Positions 1 to 9,156 of a stretch of 64,000 bases of DNA are shown one piece after another. Within the stretch, counting starts at the first letter, position 1, and every line of letters starts with the position of its first letter. The notes under the pieces are model-generated. The model ran no database searches. It had not been told where the DNA came from and was given only the letters and a program-made list of their open reading frames with translations. The DNA is from Pseudonocardia sp. TRM90224. Its GTDB lineage: Bacteria; Actinomycetota; Actinomycetes; Mycobacteriales; Pseudonocardiaceae. The position numbers were made by a program, and so were the translations under genes. The stretch is taken from NCBI RefSeq assembly GCF_021245725.1, contig NZ_JAJGSX010000003.1, forward strand, positions 558,001-622,000. The letters are read 5' to 3'.

Positions 1-960
1 ATGCCACAGCTCGCCGTGATCGTGCTGGCCGTCGGGGGCACGTCGATGGTGACCGGCGTGCTCGTGACCGTCGGCGCGGCACGGGCGGTCGCCGACCCCG
101 TCAACGCCGTCCGCCGCGCGATGGCGAAGGTCGAGAAGGGCGAGCTGGACACCGAGGTCGCCGTGTACGACGGCACCGAGCTGGGGCAGCTGCAGGCCGG
201 TTTCAACACGATGGTCGCGGGCCTGCGCGAGCGCGAACGCCTCCGCGACCTGTTCGGCCGGCACGTCGGACGCGACGTCGCGAAGGCGGCCGCGGCCACC
301 GACGAGGTCCGCCTCGGCGGTGAGCAGCGACAGGTCGCCGTCCTGTTCGTCGACATGGTCGGCTCGACCGCGCTGGCCGCGCACCGGCCGCCCGACGAGG
401 TGGTCGCGCTGCTCAACCGCTTCTTCGCGGTGGTCGTCGAGGTCGTCGAGGAGCACGACGGCTGGATCAACAAGTTCGAGGGCGACGCCGCGCTCGCGGT
501 GTTCGGCGCGCCCGTCACGATCGACGACCCCGCGGGCTGCGCGCTCGCCGCCGCCCGGTGCCTCGCCGAGCGGCTCCCGGAGGAGCTGCCCGACTTCGAC
601 GTGGGCATCGGGGTCTCGGCCGGTGACGCCGTCGCCGGCAACGTCGGTGACGTCCGCCGCTACGAGTACACCGTGATCGGCGACCCGGTGAACGAGGCCG
701 CGCGCCTCACCGAGCTCGCCAAGGGCGTCCCGGGCCGGGTGCTGGCGGCCGCGGCTGCGGTCGAGCTGGCCGGCCCCGGCGAGGCCGCGCAGTGGGCGCT
801 GGGCGACGCGATGGTGCTCAGGGGGCGCCCGGTGCCGACGCGGATGGCGAAGCCCGTCACACCACCGGCGTCCCACGAGCGGAATGGGCAGGATCTCGAT
901 GCTGGACGTCCGAAAACCGCGCGAGAACCGGTGAGGCGGGCGGATAGCGTCCCATCGTGA
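1..960 (+). CDS. HAMP-domain adenylate/guanylate cyclase, 5' end cut by window edge
   Basis: Class III nucleotide cyclase, expected to make cAMP from ATP at the inner face of the membrane. A hydrophobic segment (residues 5-27) runs into a HAMP linker (about 28-80), followed by a cyclase catalytic domain (about 108-250). The two metal-binding aspartates are visible: D118 in VDMVGS and D162 in FEGDAALAVFG. The reading frame is open at base 1, and family members usually carry several N-terminal membrane helices. The protein therefore almost certainly begins upstream and only its C-terminal part is seen. The tail after residue 285 is low-complexity. The TGA stop overlaps the GTG of the next gene. 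Confidence 0.85.
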   Translation: MPQLAVIVLAVGGTSMVTGVLVTVGAARAVADPVNAVRRAMAKVEKGELDTEVAVYDGTELGQLQAGFNTMVAGLRERERLRDLFGRHVGRDVAKAAAATDEVRLGGEQRQVAVLFVDMVGSTALAAHRPPDEVVALLNRFFAVVVEVVEEHDGWINKFEGDAALAVFGAPVTIDDPAGCALAAARCLAERLPEELPDFDVGIGVSAGDAVAGNVGDVRRYEYTVIGDPVNEAARLTELAKGVPGRVLAAAAAVELAGPGEAAQWALGDAMVLRGRPVPTRMAKPVTPPASHERNGQDLDAGRPKTAREPVRRADSVPS

Positions 961-1850
961 CACTTGCACCAACCCGTACCAGCGCCGTCGAGCGGTGGGG
1001 AGCGGTCGCCGCCGTCGTCTTCACCGTGCTCGCGTGGGCATCCGCTTTCGTCGCCATCAGGGCCGTCGGCGAGTCGTACTCCGCAGGCGCGCTGGCGCTC
1101 GGCCGGCTCGTCATCGGCGCGCTCGCGCTCGGCGCCGGGCTGCTCGTCAGCCGCCGCGGCTGGGTCCGCCCGACCGGGCGTGAGTGGGGCCTCATCGTGC
1201 TCTGCGGCCTCGCGTGGTTCGGCGTCTACAACGTGGCGCTCAACCAGGCCGAGCGGCTCGTCGACGCCGGAACTGCCGCGATGCTCGTGAACGTCGGCCC
1301 GATCCTGATCGCGCTGTTCGCCGGGCTGCTGCTCGGCGAGGGCTTCCCGCGGTGGCTGGTGATCGGTGCGCTGATCGCGTTCAGCGGGGCGGTGCTGGTC
1401 GGCGCCGCGACCGCCAACACCGACACGGCCGACGTGCTCGGCGTGGTGCTCTGCCTGGTCGCGGCCGTCACGTACGCGATCGGCGTGCTCGCGCAGAAGC
1501 CCGTGCTGCGCCGGCTGCCCGGCCTGCAGGTCACGTTCCTGGCGTGCGCGATCGGCGCCGTGGCCGCGCTGCCGTTCACACCCGCGCTGGTGGTCGATGC
1601 CGCGGCGGCCTCGACGGGCGCGACGCTGGGGCTGGTCTACCTCGGGCTGGTGCCGACCGCGCTGGCGTTCAGCACGTGGGCGTACGCCCTGTCCAGGATG
1701 GACGCCGGGCGGCTCGGCGTCGCGACCTACCTCGCTCCACCGCTGACGGTCGTGATGTCCGCCTTGGTGCTCGGCGAGTTCCCCACCGTGCTCGCGCTGG
1801 TGGGTGGCGCGATCTGCCTCGTCGGGGTCGGGTTGTCGCGGAAGAAGTGA
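957..1850 (+). CDS. EamA/DMT-family transporter
   Basis: Inner-membrane transporter of the drug/metabolite superfamily with two EamA repeats and about ten hydrophobic helices over 297 residues, the usual size. Family members export small metabolites or amino acids; the substrate cannot be read here. The GTG start overlaps the TGA of the cyclase gene (GTGA), so the two genes are probably co-transcribed and translationally coupled. It converges on the 5-oxoprolinase operon with only six bases between the stop codons. Confidence 0.85.
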   Translation: MTLAPTRTSAVERWGAVAAVVFTVLAWASAFVAIRAVGESYSAGALALGRLVIGALALGAGLLVSRRGWVRPTGREWGLIVLCGLAWFGVYNVALNQAERLVDAGTAAMLVNVGPILIALFAGLLLGEGFPRWLVIGALIAFSGAVLVGAATANTDTADVLGVVLCLVAAVTYAIGVLAQKPVLRRLPGLQVTFLACAIGAVAALPFTPALVVDAAAASTGATLGLVYLGLVPTALAFSTWAYALSRMDAGRLGVATYLAPPLTVVMSALVLGEFPTVLALVGGAICLVGVGLSRKK

Positions 1851-1856
1851 TCCGGG

Positions 1857-3371
1857 TCAACGCACCAGCTTGAAGCGGACCCGCTGGCCGGGGCGCAGCT
1901 GAGCCGCCTTGTCGATGTCGGCGTCGAGCACGACCGCGACGACCGGGTAGCCGCCGGTCACGGGGTGGTCGGCCATGAACAGCACCGGCTCGCCGCCCGG
2001 CGGCACCTGCACGGCACCGGTCACCATGCCCTCGCTCGCGATCTCGGCGCTGTCGCGCCTGCGCAGCGGCTCGCCTTCGAGCCGGACGCCGACCCGGTCG
2101 CTCCGGCTCGACACGGTCCACTCCGTGCGGGCCAGCGCCTCGGGAACGTCCACCCAGTCGGCGCGCGGGCCGAGCCGCGCGCGCAGCGTCACGGTCCCGC
2201 CGGCTGGCAGCGCGACCGGTGCGACGTCGATCAGCGGCAGCTCCGTGGGCTCCCCGCCGACCGGCAGGACGTCGCCTTCTTCGAGCACCGCGGGGCCGAC
2301 GCGGGAGAGGACGTCCGTGCTGCGCGACCCGAGCACTGCCGGGACGTCGATGCCGCCGCGCACCGCGAGGTAGGTGCGCAGCCCCACCGGCGGCTGGCCG
2401 AGCCGCAGCACCTGCCCCGCCTTCAGCTCGACGAGCGCGTGGTGTCCGACCGGCGTGCCGTCGACGTCGGCGCCCGCCGGCGCACCCGCCGTGGCGACCG
2501 TCAGCCGCCGACCGGCCCGGACGGCGAGCCCGCCGAACACGACCTCGATGCCCGCGGCGTCCTCGGGGTTGGCGACGAGCCGGTTGGCGAGCTTCAGTGC
2601 CGCCCGGTCGGCCGCGCCGGACCGGCCGACCCCGGAAGCGGCGTGCCCGGGCCGTCCGAGGTCCTGCACGACGGCCTGCACTCCCGTAGAAAGGACCTCC
2701 AGCCCCCGCCTCATGGAACCTCGTGGCTGTTGAACAGGCTCTTTCGGCAGCGTCGAGGTTCCATGAGGCGCCTGGACGAAACGCACCCGCGCGCCCGGTT
2801 GCAGCAGCGCGGGCGGGTCGCGGGTCTCGTCCCAGAGCACGGCGTCGGTGCGCCCGATCAGCTGCCAGCCGCCCGGCGACGCGCGCGGGTAGACGGCGCT
2901 GTACCCGCCGGCCAGCCCGACCGACCCGGGCGGGACGCTGGTCCGCGGGTCGTCGCGGCGGGCGACGTCGAGCCGTTCGTCGCCGTCGTCGAGGTAGGCG
3001 AACCCCGGCGCGAACCCGACGAACCCGACCCGCCACGGGGTGCCCGTGTGCGCGTCGACCACACCGTCCGCGCCGAGCCCCGTGAGCTCGCCGACCTCGT
3101 CCAGGTCGGGCCCGTCGTAGACGACCTCGATCTCCACGGTCTCGCCGTCGGGGGCGTCGCCCGCCGTGAACTCCAGCCCGCCGACCGAGCGGCCCAACGC
3201 GTCGAGGTCGGCGCCGGGCTCGACGACGAGCAGCACGGTCTGCGCAGCGGGTACGACGTCGAGCACGCCGTCGAGGTCGGCCGCGCGGATCGCCGCGCTG
3301 AGCCCGTGCACCTCGGCCAACCCGTCGACCTCGATGAGCAACCCCGTGTCGCCGCACGGGAGCAGCTTCAC
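1857..3371 (-). CDS. Fused 5-oxoprolinase subunits PxpB-PxpC
   Basis: ATP-dependent 5-oxoprolinase opens 5-oxo-L-proline to glutamate, and normally uses separate PxpA, PxpB and PxpC. Here residues 1-200 are PxpB (KipI family; GFAPGFAYL near 119) and residues about 220-504 are PxpC (KipA family; starting [26 protein letters not shown], shown only in part). They form one continuous frame of 504 codons. The GTG start overlaps the TGA of pxpA, so the genes are translationally coupled. The joint (residues 201-222) is encoded by a perfect inverted repeat rather than by conserved protein sequence, as if an intergenic hairpin had been read through. PxpB-PxpC fusions are known in other bacteria. A sequencing or frame error is unlikely because both halves are intact. 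Confidence 0.85.
   Translation of the reverse strand: MKLLPCGDTGLLIEVDGLAEVHGLSAAIRAADLDGVLDVVPAAQTVLLVVEPGADLDALGRSVGGLEFTAGDAPDGETVEIEVVYDGPDLDEVGELTGLGADGVVDAHTGTPWRVGFVGFAPGFAYLDDGDERLDVARRDDPRTSVPPGSVGLAGGYSAVYPRASPGGWQLIGRTDAVLWDETRDPPALLQPGARVRFVQAPHGTSTLPKEPVQQPRGSMRRGLEVLSTGVQAVVQDLGRPGHAASGVGRSGAADRAALKLANRLVANPEDAAGIEVVFGGLAVRAGRRLTVATAGAPAGADVDGTPVGHHALVELKAGQVLRLGQPPVGLRTYLAVRGGIDVPAVLGSRSTDVLSRVGPAVLEEGDVLPVGGEPTELPLIDVAPVALPAGGTVTLRARLGPRADWVDVPEALARTEWTVSSRSDRVGVRLEGEPLRRRDSAEIASEGMVTGAVQVPPGGEPVLFMADHPVTGGYPVVAVVLDADIDKAAQLRPGQRVRFKLVR
2707..2770. repeat. Family D inverted repeat inside the pxpB-pxpC fusion
   Basis: Two perfect 17-bp arms (2707-2723 and 2754-2770, CGCCTCATGGAACCTCG and its complement) enclose a 30-bp loop with a second palindrome, CTGTTGAACAG (2727-2737). 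It codes for the residues joining the PxpB and PxpC domains. Conserved-looking outer arms around an inner palindrome repeat the design of the intergenic families A and B in this window. Only one copy was seen. Confidence 0.85.
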
Positions 3372-4123
3372 GCGAACGCCCTCAGCTCGACGCCCTGCGC
3401 TTCCAGTCCTGAGCGCACTGCCGTAGCCATCGCGACGGCGCCGGGCGAGTCGCCGTGGACGCACGCCGACTCGGCGGCGACCCGGATCTCCGAACCGTCC
3501 ACTGCCGTGATCGTGCCTTCGGCGACCATGCGCAACACGCGTGCGGTCACCTCGTCGGGGTCGTGCAGCAGCGCGCCGGGCTGCCGGCGGGAGACGAGCG
3601 TCGCGTCCGGCGTGTAGCCGCGGTCGACGAAGAACTCCGGCACTGCCCGCAGCCCGGCCGCCTCCGCGAGCCGCAGCAGCTCCGAGCCCGGCAGGCCGAG
3701 CACCGGGAGAGCGGGGTCGTAGGCGCGCACCGCCGTCACGACGGCCTCGGCCTGCTCGGTGTGGTGGACGGTCGCGTTGTACAGGGCACCGTGCGGCTTG
3801 ACGTACCGGACCGAGGCCCCGGCGACGCGGCACATCGCTTCGAGCGCGCCGATCTGGTAGATCACGTCGTCGATCAGGGCACGGGGCTCGATGTCGATGA
3901 ACCGCCTGCCGAACCCGGCGAGATCCCGGTAGCCGACCTGCGCGCCGACCACCACCCCGCGCTCCTTCGCCGTCGCGCAGGCCGAGCGCAACGTCGAAGG
4001 ATCGCCGGCGTGGAAGCCGCAGGCGACGTTGGCGGACGTCACGAGCCCGAGCATCGCCTCGTCGTCGCCGAGCACCCAGTTCCCGAAGGACTCCCCGAGA
4101 TCGGAGTTCAGGTCGATGCGCAC
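3368..4123 (-). CDS. pxpA: 5-oxoprolinase subunit PxpA (LamB/YcsF family)
   Basis: Catalytic-side subunit of ATP-dependent 5-oxoprolinase, acting with the downstream PxpBC fusion in cytosolic 5-oxoproline recycling. The N-terminus reads [14 protein letters not shown], the family hallmark, followed by [11 protein letters not shown] and [10 protein letters not shown]. The length of 251 aa fits LamB/YcsF proteins at about 250. Two consecutive GTG codons (4126 and 4123) are possible starts; the second gives the usual N-terminus. A longer in-frame reading is open upstream but runs through the family A repeat and is not conserved. The last codons overlap the GTG of pxpBC. Confidence 0.9.
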   Translation of the reverse strand: MRIDLNSDLGESFGNWVLGDDEAMLGLVTSANVACGFHAGDPSTLRSACATAKERGVVVGAQVGYRDLAGFGRRFIDIEPRALIDDVIYQIGALEAMCRVAGASVRYVKPHGALYNATVHHTEQAEAVVTAVRAYDPALPVLGLPGSELLRLAEAAGLRAVPEFFVDRGYTPDATLVSRRQPGALLHDPDEVTARVLRMVAEGTITAVDGSEIRVAAESACVHGDSPGAVAMATAVRSGLEAQGVELRAFA

Positions 4124-4150
4124 CACCGGAGCGTAGTGCGACAGCGAACT

Positions 4151-4212
4151 TCCCCACCGTTTTGCCAACCTGCACGCCTGTTCCGGTGTGCAAGTAGGCA
4201 AAACGGTGGGGA
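4151..4212. repeat. Family A inverted repeat, copy A1
   Basis: Outer arms TCCCCACCGTTTTGCC (4151-4166) and its exact complement (4197-4212). The inner arms, of the AACCTGCAC type, pair imperfectly. It lies just upstream of pxpA. The same outer arm recurs at five other places in the window. Confidence 0.9.
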
Positions 4213-4225
4213 GGTTTCGGGGATC

Positions 4226-4308
4226 ATGGCCACCACAGGCGGGATCGTCACGATCTGCGGCTCGATGACGTTCTTCGACCAGATGCTCCAGCTCACCCAG
4301 GGTTGGGG
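4226..4308 (+). pseudogene. 5' fragment resembling a nucleoside 2-deoxyribosyltransferase-like gene
   Basis: The reading from ATG 4226 gives [20 protein letters not shown] and then LQLTQG before running into repeat C1. The TICGSM-FF-ML pattern looks like the N-terminus of small nucleoside 2-deoxyribosyltransferase-like proteins, which continue for 100 or more residues. Nothing of the remainder follows. The fragment is enclosed by a family A repeat on its 5' side and a family C repeat on its 3' side, suggesting a deletion remnant. Family assignment is from pattern memory only. Confidence 0.45.
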
Positions 4309-4364
4309 AGGGCAGGAAAGCCACTTTCCTGCCCTGTGAGGGCCGGAAAGTGGCTTTGCTGCCC
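4309..4364. repeat. Family C double palindrome, copy C1
   Basis: Left half AGGGCAGGAAAG-CCA-CTTTCCTGCCCT (4309-4335) is itself a perfect 12-bp palindrome. The right half (4340-4364) is close to its reverse complement, so the element can fold as two small hairpins or one long one. It directly follows the truncated fragment at 4226. Confidence 0.9.
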
Positions 4365-4399
4365 TTGCGTGCGGAACGCACGCGTCGCCATGCCGGACG

Positions 4400-4975
4400 T
4401 CAGGTGAGGCCCGTGAGCGCCGCCAGCGCCATGCGGCTGAGGAGGCGGGCGGTCTGCGGCGTCCGGTCGGTGTGGGGGGTGGAGTTGAGCAGCCCGAACG
4501 CCCCGTGCGCCGCGGTGCGGGCGGCGTCGGTGGTGAGGCCGGGGTTGGCGCGCTGCAGCGTGTCGACCCAGATCTCGACGTAGGTGCGCTGCAGGCGGCG
4601 CACCTTGCGGCGTTCGGTGGTGGGCAGGTTGGCGAGGTCGCGGTCCTGCACGACGATCAGCTCCGGCTCGCGCAGCGCGAAGTCGACCTGGAACTCGACG
4701 AGCGCGACGAGCACCTCGTGCGGGTCGGTCGAGGCGGCGGCGCGTTCCTGCCCGCCGGCGAGCAGGTGCTCGCTGATCCCGACGAGCATCTCGGCGAGCA
4801 GCGCCTCCTTGCCGGGGAAGTGCCGGTAGAGGGCCGGGCCGCTGACGCCGACGGCGGCGCCCAGGTCGGCGATGCTCACCCCGTGGAAGCCGTGCTTCGC
4901 GAAGAGCTGCGCCGCGACGGCGAGTATCTGGTCGCGCCGGCTGGCTCCGGATCGCACCTCGGGAGACACAGCCAT
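4400..4975 (-). CDS. TetR/AcrR-family regulator of the acyl-CoA carboxylase locus
   Basis: Cytosolic DNA-binding repressor of 191 aa. Residues about 12-60 form a TetR helix-turn-helix (RRDQILAVAAQLFAKHGFHG then SIADLGAAVGVSGPALYRHF), followed by a helical ligand-binding domain. A palindrome (4995-5010) lies 20 bases upstream, and a near-identical one overlaps the accD start, so it probably represses both itself and the carboxylase operon. In M. tuberculosis a TetR gene (Rv2506) also lies beside accD1-accA1. The ligand is inferred to be an acyl-CoA. TACGCT at 4987-4982, seven bases before the ATG on the minus strand, suggests a leaderless start. Confidence 0.9.
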   Translation of the reverse strand: MAVSPEVRSGASRRDQILAVAAQLFAKHGFHGVSIADLGAAVGVSGPALYRHFPGKEALLAEMLVGISEHLLAGGQERAAASTDPHEVLVALVEFQVDFALREPELIVVQDRDLANLPTTERRKVRRLQRTYVEIWVDTLQRANPGLTTDAARTAAHGAFGLLNSTPHTDRTPQTARLLSRMALAALTGLT

Positions 4976-4994
4976 CCGGGTAGCGTACCCCGAG

Positions 4995-5010
4995 GTTAGC
5001 GATCGTTAAC
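4995..5010. promoter_or_regulatory. Candidate TetR operator 1
   Basis: GTTAGCGATCGTTAAC is a 16-bp palindrome with one mismatched pair, placed in the -35 region of the TetR gene. It matches the site at 5578-5593 at most positions. Confidence 0.7.
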
Positions 5011-5024
5011 GAGGCGGAAACGGC

Positions 5025-5498
5025 TCACCGTGCGCGCGAGACCTCGAACATGTAGCAGCCGTATTCGATGTTGCGGCTGTGCAGTTGCGCGACGGTCGGG
5101 TCGGCGAGTATCCGGGAGATGACGGGCTCGGGGTCGGTGCCGTCGTGCGCTGTCGTCGCGGGGTGGATCCAGCCGCGCTCGTCGTAGGCGCGCAGCACCT
5201 GCGGCTTGCCGCGCCAGTCCGCCGGGTAGGTGTGGCTGCTCGCGGGTCCCGCGCACCGCGCGCTGTGCGCGAACACCGCGCCGACCTCTCGGAAGGGGCT
5301 GGTGGGGATGGGCGGCTCGAAGCCGAACAGGATCAGCTCCTCGCCGCCTTCGGCGTTGCGCAGGCAGCACCGGAGGGGTTCGCCGCCCCCTGCGACGACA
5401 TGCGCGACGGCGTTGCCCGAGGCATCCAGTCCGGTTGTGCGGACCTCGTCGAGCACATCGGCCGGGAGCTCGTTCACTGCGAAGGCGATGGTGTCCAT
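5025..5498 (-). CDS. DUF1203-family protein
   Basis: Small cytosolic protein of 157 aa with the DUF1203 pattern: RCCLRNAEGGEELILFGFEP, then ending EYGCYMFEVSRAR. The biochemical role is unknown. ATG 5498 was chosen because the protein then begins MDTIAFAV, near the family start; an in-frame ATG at 5564 would extend it into the operator region. It lies between the TetR gene and accD, in the direction of the TetR gene, and its promoter region (5499-5602) is shared with accD, so TetR control is likely. Confidence 0.75.
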   Translation of the reverse strand: MDTIAFAVNELPADVLDEVRTTGLDASGNAVAHVVAGGGEPLRCCLRNAEGGEELILFGFEPPIPTSPFREVGAVFAHSARCAGPASSHTYPADWRGKPQVLRAYDERGWIHPATTAHDGTDPEPVISRILADPTVAQLHSRNIEYGCYMFEVSRAR

Positions 5499-5568
5499 GT
5501 GGTTGATCGTCGGCGATTCCGCTCGCCTCGACTGGCGGTTTTCGGACGTGGCAGCGCATGTCACACTG

Positions 5569-5602
5569 GCGCCCGATGTTAATGAACGTTAACATCGGGC
5601 GC
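5569..5602. promoter_or_regulatory. Candidate TetR operator 2 over a leaderless accD promoter
   Basis: Perfect 14-bp arms (5569-5582 and 5589-5602) separated by six bases contain the core GTTAATGAACGTTAAC (5578-5593). The hexamer TAACAT (5590-5595) stands seven bases before ATG 5603, so it can serve as the -10 box of a leaderless transcript. Repressor binding here would block transcription start directly. Confidence 0.75.
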
Positions 5603-7168
5603 ATGGTCGCTACCTCGCTGGAGGCCGCAGAGACGCACGAGACCGCGCACCGCGCGCTGGTCGACGACCTGCGCGCGCAGCTCGCCACCGCCCGCCTCGG
5701 TGGCAGCGAACGCGCGCGGGCCCGCCACGTCGAGCGCGGGAAGCTGCTGCCGCGCGACCGGGTGGACGCGCTGGTCGATCCGTCGTCGCCGTTCCTCGAG
5801 CTCTCCCCGCTGGCCGCGCACGGCATGTACGGCGGCGACGCCCCCGGCGCCGGGATGATCACCGGGGTCGGCCGGGTCGCCGGCCGCGAGTGCGTCATCG
5901 TCGCGAACGACGCCACCGTCAAGGGCGGCACGTACTACCCGATGACGGTGAAGAAGCACCTGCGTGCGCAGGAGGTGGCGCTGCACAACCGCCTGCCCTG
6001 CATCTACCTCGTCGACTCCGGCGGCGCGTACCTCCCGGAGCAGGACAACGTCTTCCCCGACCGCGAGCACTTCGGCCGGATCTTCTACAACCAGGCCACC
6101 ATGTCGGGGCAGCGCATCCCGCAGATCGCCGCGGTGCTCGGCTCCTGCACGGCGGGCGGCGCGTACGTCCCGGCGATGAGCGACGAGGCGGTGATCGTCC
6201 GCAACCAGGGGACGATCTTCCTCGGCGGCCCGCCGCTGGTGAAGGCCGCGACCGGCGAGGTCGTCACCGCCGAGGAGCTGGGCGGTGGCGAGCTGCACTC
6301 CAGGATCTCCGGCGTCACCGACCACCTGGCCGACGACGACGCGCACGCGCTGCGGATCGTCCGCTCCATCGTCGGGACGCTCGGGCAGCGCGCGCCGCGC
6401 CCCTGGGACGCCGTGCCGACCGAGGAGCCCCTGGCCGATCCCGGCGAGCTCTACTCGGTGGTCCCCACCGATTCCCGCACCCCCTACGACGTGCGCGAGG
6501 TCATCAGCCGGATCGTCGACGGCTCCCGGTTCCACGAGTTCAAGTCGGAGTACGGCACCACGCTGGTCACCGGCTTCGCGCGGCTGCACGGCCACCCGGT
6601 CGGGATCGTCGCGAACAACGGGATCCTGTTCTCCGAGTCGGCGCTGAAGGGCGCGCACTTCATCGAGCTGTGCGACCAGCGCGGCATCCCGCTCGTGTTC
6701 CTGCAGAACATCTCCGGGTTCATGGTCGGCCGCGAGTACGAGGCCGGCGGCATCGCCAAGAACGGCGCCAAGATGGTGACGGCGGTGGCCTCCACGCGCG
6801 TGCCGAAGTTCACCGTCGTCATCGGCGGCTCGTTCGGCGCCGGCAACTACTCGATGTGCGGGCGGGCGTACTCGCCGCGGTTCCTGTTCATGTGGCCCAA
6901 CGCGCGCATCTCCGTGATGGGCGGCGAGCAGGCGGCGATGGTGCTCAACACCGTCCGCAGCCCGAACGACCCGGAGCCGGAGGAGGCCTTCATGGCCCGC
7001 ATCCGCGCCCAGTACGAGGAGCAGGGCCATCCCTACTACTCGACGGCCCGGCTGTGGGACGACGGCGTGATCGACCCGAAGGACACCAGAACGGTGCTCG
7101 GCCTGGCCTTCAGCGCCGCCGCCAATGCTCCGCTGGCCGATCCGGCCTTCGGCGTCTTCCGGATGTGA
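5603..7168 (+). CDS. accD1: Acyl-CoA carboxylase carboxyltransferase subunit, methylcrotonyl-CoA type
   Basis: Transfers CO2 from carboxybiotin to an acyl-CoA, most likely 3-methylcrotonyl-CoA in leucine breakdown. The 521-residue carboxyltransferase has the signatures of methylcrotonyl-CoA carboxylase beta chains: [44 protein letters not shown] and [17 protein letters not shown]. Next comes the biotin-carboxylase subunit gene, six bases on, and then an acyl-CoA dehydrogenase, as in the mycobacterial accD1-accA1-fadE19 order. ATG 5603 was chosen because it follows a -10 box by seven bases; no ribosome binding site is present. The propionyl-CoA type is less likely given the motif set. Confidence 0.9.
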   Translation: MVATSLEAAETHETAHRALVDDLRAQLATARLGGSERARARHVERGKLLPRDRVDALVDPSSPFLELSPLAAHGMYGGDAPGAGMITGVGRVAGRECVIVANDATVKGGTYYPMTVKKHLRAQEVALHNRLPCIYLVDSGGAYLPEQDNVFPDREHFGRIFYNQATMSGQRIPQIAAVLGSCTAGGAYVPAMSDEAVIVRNQGTIFLGGPPLVKAATGEVVTAEELGGGELHSRISGVTDHLADDDAHALRIVRSIVGTLGQRAPRPWDAVPTEEPLADPGELYSVVPTDSRTPYDVREVISRIVDGSRFHEFKSEYGTTLVTGFARLHGHPVGIVANNGILFSESALKGAHFIELCDQRGIPLVFLQNISGFMVGREYEAGGIAKNGAKMVTAVASTRVPKFTVVIGGSFGAGNYSMCGRAYSPRFLFMWPNARISVMGGEQAAMVLNTVRSPNDPEPEEAFMARIRAQYEEQGHPYYSTARLWDDGVIDPKDTRTVLGLAFSAAANAPLADPAFGVFRM

Positions 7169-7173
7169 GGGAC

Positions 7174-9156
7174 ATGTTCGAGTCCGTGCTCGTCGCCAAC
7201 CGTGGCGAGATCGCCGTCCGCGTCATCAGGACGCTCAAGCGGCTCGGGATCCGTTCGGTGGCGGTCTACTCCGATGCCGACGTCGACGCGCCGCACGTCG
7301 CGCTCGCCGACGTGGCCGTGCGGCTCGGTCCCGCGGCGGCGGCGCAGAGCTACCTGTCGATCCCGGCCGTGATCGAGGCCGCCGTCGCCACCGGCGCGCA
7401 GGCGATCCACCCCGGCTACGGCTTCCTCAGCGAGAACACCGCCTTCGCCGCCGCGTGCGTCGACGCCGGGATCGTCTTCGTCGGCCCGCCCGCCTCCGCG
7501 ATCGAGGCGATGGGCGACAAGATCCGTGCCAAGCAGACGGTCGCGAAGGCCGGCGTGCCGGTTGTCCCCGGCTCGGACGGCGCCGGGCTGGACGACAACG
7601 CGTTGACGCTCGCGGTCGAGCAGGTCGGCTACCCGGTGCTGCTGAAGCCCAGCGCGGGCGGCGGCGGCAAGGGCATGCGCGAGGTGCACCGGCCGGAGGA
7701 CCTCGCCGACGCCATCGCGGGCGCCCGCCGCGAGGCGCGCGGCTCGTTCGGCGACGACACGCTGCTGGTCGAGCGGTTGATCACCACGCCGAGGCACATC
7801 GAGATCCAGGTGCTGGCCGATGAGCACGGCACCGTGCTGCACCTCGGCGAGCGGGAGTGCTCGCTGCAGCGGCGCCACCAGAAGATCGTCGAGGAGGCAC
7901 CCTCGCCGCTGCTCACCGGCGAGCAGCGGGCCGCGATGGGCGCCGCCGCCGTCGAGGCCGCGCGGGCCGTCGGCTACACCGGCGCCGGCACGGTCGAGTT
8001 CATCGTCGGCGCCGACGCCCCCGACGAGTTCTTCTTCATGGAGATGAACACCCGGTTGCAGGTGGAGCACCCGGTCACCGAGGAGGTCACCGGGCTCGAC
8101 CTCGTCGAGCTGCAGCTGCGGGTCGCCGCCGGCCAGCCGCTCCCGCTGCACCAGCACGACGTCCGGCTGCACGGCCACGCGATCGAGGTCAGGGTCTACG
8201 CCGAGGACCCCGCGGCCGGCTTCCTCCCCACGGGCGGCCGCATCCTCGCCCTGCGTGAGCCGACCGATGTCTCGGTCCGGGTCGACTCCGGGGTCGTCGA
8301 GGACGGTGTCGTCGGCTCGGACTACGACCCGATGCTCGCGAAGATCATCGCCCACGGCGCCGATCGCGAGCAGGCCATCCGCAGGCTCGACCGGGCGCTG
8401 GGCGAGACCGTGCTGCTCGGGCTCGGCACCAACATCGGCTTCCTGCGTGCGCTGCTCGCCGACCCCGACGTCCGGGCCGGCAGGCTCGACACCGGGCTCG
8501 TCGGGCGCCGGGTCGACGCGTGGACCGACGTCGAGCTGCCGCCCGACGTGCTCGCCGCGGCCGCCGTGCACGAGCTGCTCGAGCTGGAGCCGGCCGGCCC
8601 CGTCGTCGACCCGTTCGACGTCCCCGGCGGCTGGCGCATCGGCGAGCCGGCGTGGACGAAGTGGCAGATGACGGCCGCCGGGCACGATCCGGTCGAGGTG
8701 CGCATCCGCGGTCGCGCGGCCGACGCCGAGGTGGTGATCGGCGACACCCAGCCGCAACGCGTCTCCGGCAGCCGCCGCGACGGCGCGCTGGTCGTCCGGT
8801 TCCAGGGCACTGCGCGCAGCTACGCCTGCGCGCAGGAGGGCGAGACGCTCTGGCTGGGCCGCGACGGGCAGGCGTGGGCCGTGCGCGAGCAGGCCCCGCT
8901 CGACGCCGTCGCGGCGGCGGCCGCCGGCGCCGGCGGACCGGTGCTCTCGCCGATGCCCGGCACCGTCACCGTCGTCGACGTGACCGAGGGCCAGCAGGTT
9001 TCCGCTGGTCAGCGGCTCGTCGTCGTCGAAGCGATGAAGATGGAACACGTTCTCACCGCCCCCGTCGACGGGGTGGTCCGCGAGCTGCGCGCCCGCGCCG
9101 GCTCCACCGTGGCGCGCGACGCCGCGTTGCTGATCATCGAAACCGAAGGGGCATGA
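7174..9156 (+). CDS. accA1: Acyl-CoA carboxylase biotin carboxylase/BCCP subunit
   Basis: Cytosolic 660-aa alpha chain that carboxylates its own biotin using ATP and bicarbonate. In order: biotin carboxylase N-terminal domain (MFESVLVANRGEIAVRVIR), ATP-grasp with the glycine-rich loop KPSAGGGGKGM (about residue 158), biotin-carboxylase C-terminal domain (EVRVYAEDP), a linker, and a C-terminal biotinyl domain with the biotin lysine K622 in EAMKMEH. GAGGG lies five bases before the ATG. It pairs with the upstream AccD1 and its stop overlaps the next start. Confidence 0.93.
   Translation: MFESVLVANRGEIAVRVIRTLKRLGIRSVAVYSDADVDAPHVALADVAVRLGPAAAAQSYLSIPAVIEAAVATGAQAIHPGYGFLSENTAFAAACVDAGIVFVGPPASAIEAMGDKIRAKQTVAKAGVPVVPGSDGAGLDDNALTLAVEQVGYPVLLKPSAGGGGKGMREVHRPEDLADAIAGARREARGSFGDDTLLVERLITTPRHIEIQVLADEHGTVLHLGERECSLQRRHQKIVEEAPSPLLTGEQRAAMGAAAVEAARAVGYTGAGTVEFIVGADAPDEFFFMEMNTRLQVEHPVTEEVTGLDLVELQLRVAAGQPLPLHQHDVRLHGHAIEVRVYAEDPAAGFLPTGGRILALREPTDVSVRVDSGVVEDGVVGSDYDPMLAKIIAHGADREQAIRRLDRALGETVLLGLGTNIGFLRALLADPDVRAGRLDTGLVGRRVDAWTDVELPPDVLAAAAVHELLELEPAGPVVDPFDVPGGWRIGEPAWTKWQMTAAGHDPVEVRIRGRAADAEVVIGDTQPQRVSGSRRDGALVVRFQGTARSYACAQEGETLWLGRDGQAWAVREQAPLDAVAAAAAGAGGPVLSPMPGTVTVVDVTEGQQVSAGQRLVVVEAMKMEHVLTAPVDGVVRELRARAGSTVARDAALLIIETEGA

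Noticed and set aside
1857..4193. A single 778-residue protein covering pxpA, pxpB and pxpC
   Set aside because: The upstream third is an antisense-free shadow in a different frame from pxpA; true PxpA coding is in the overlapping frame ending at 3368.
4141..4212. N-terminal extension of PxpA to position 4381
   Set aside because: It would translate family A and C repeats; the conserved N-terminus starts at 4123.
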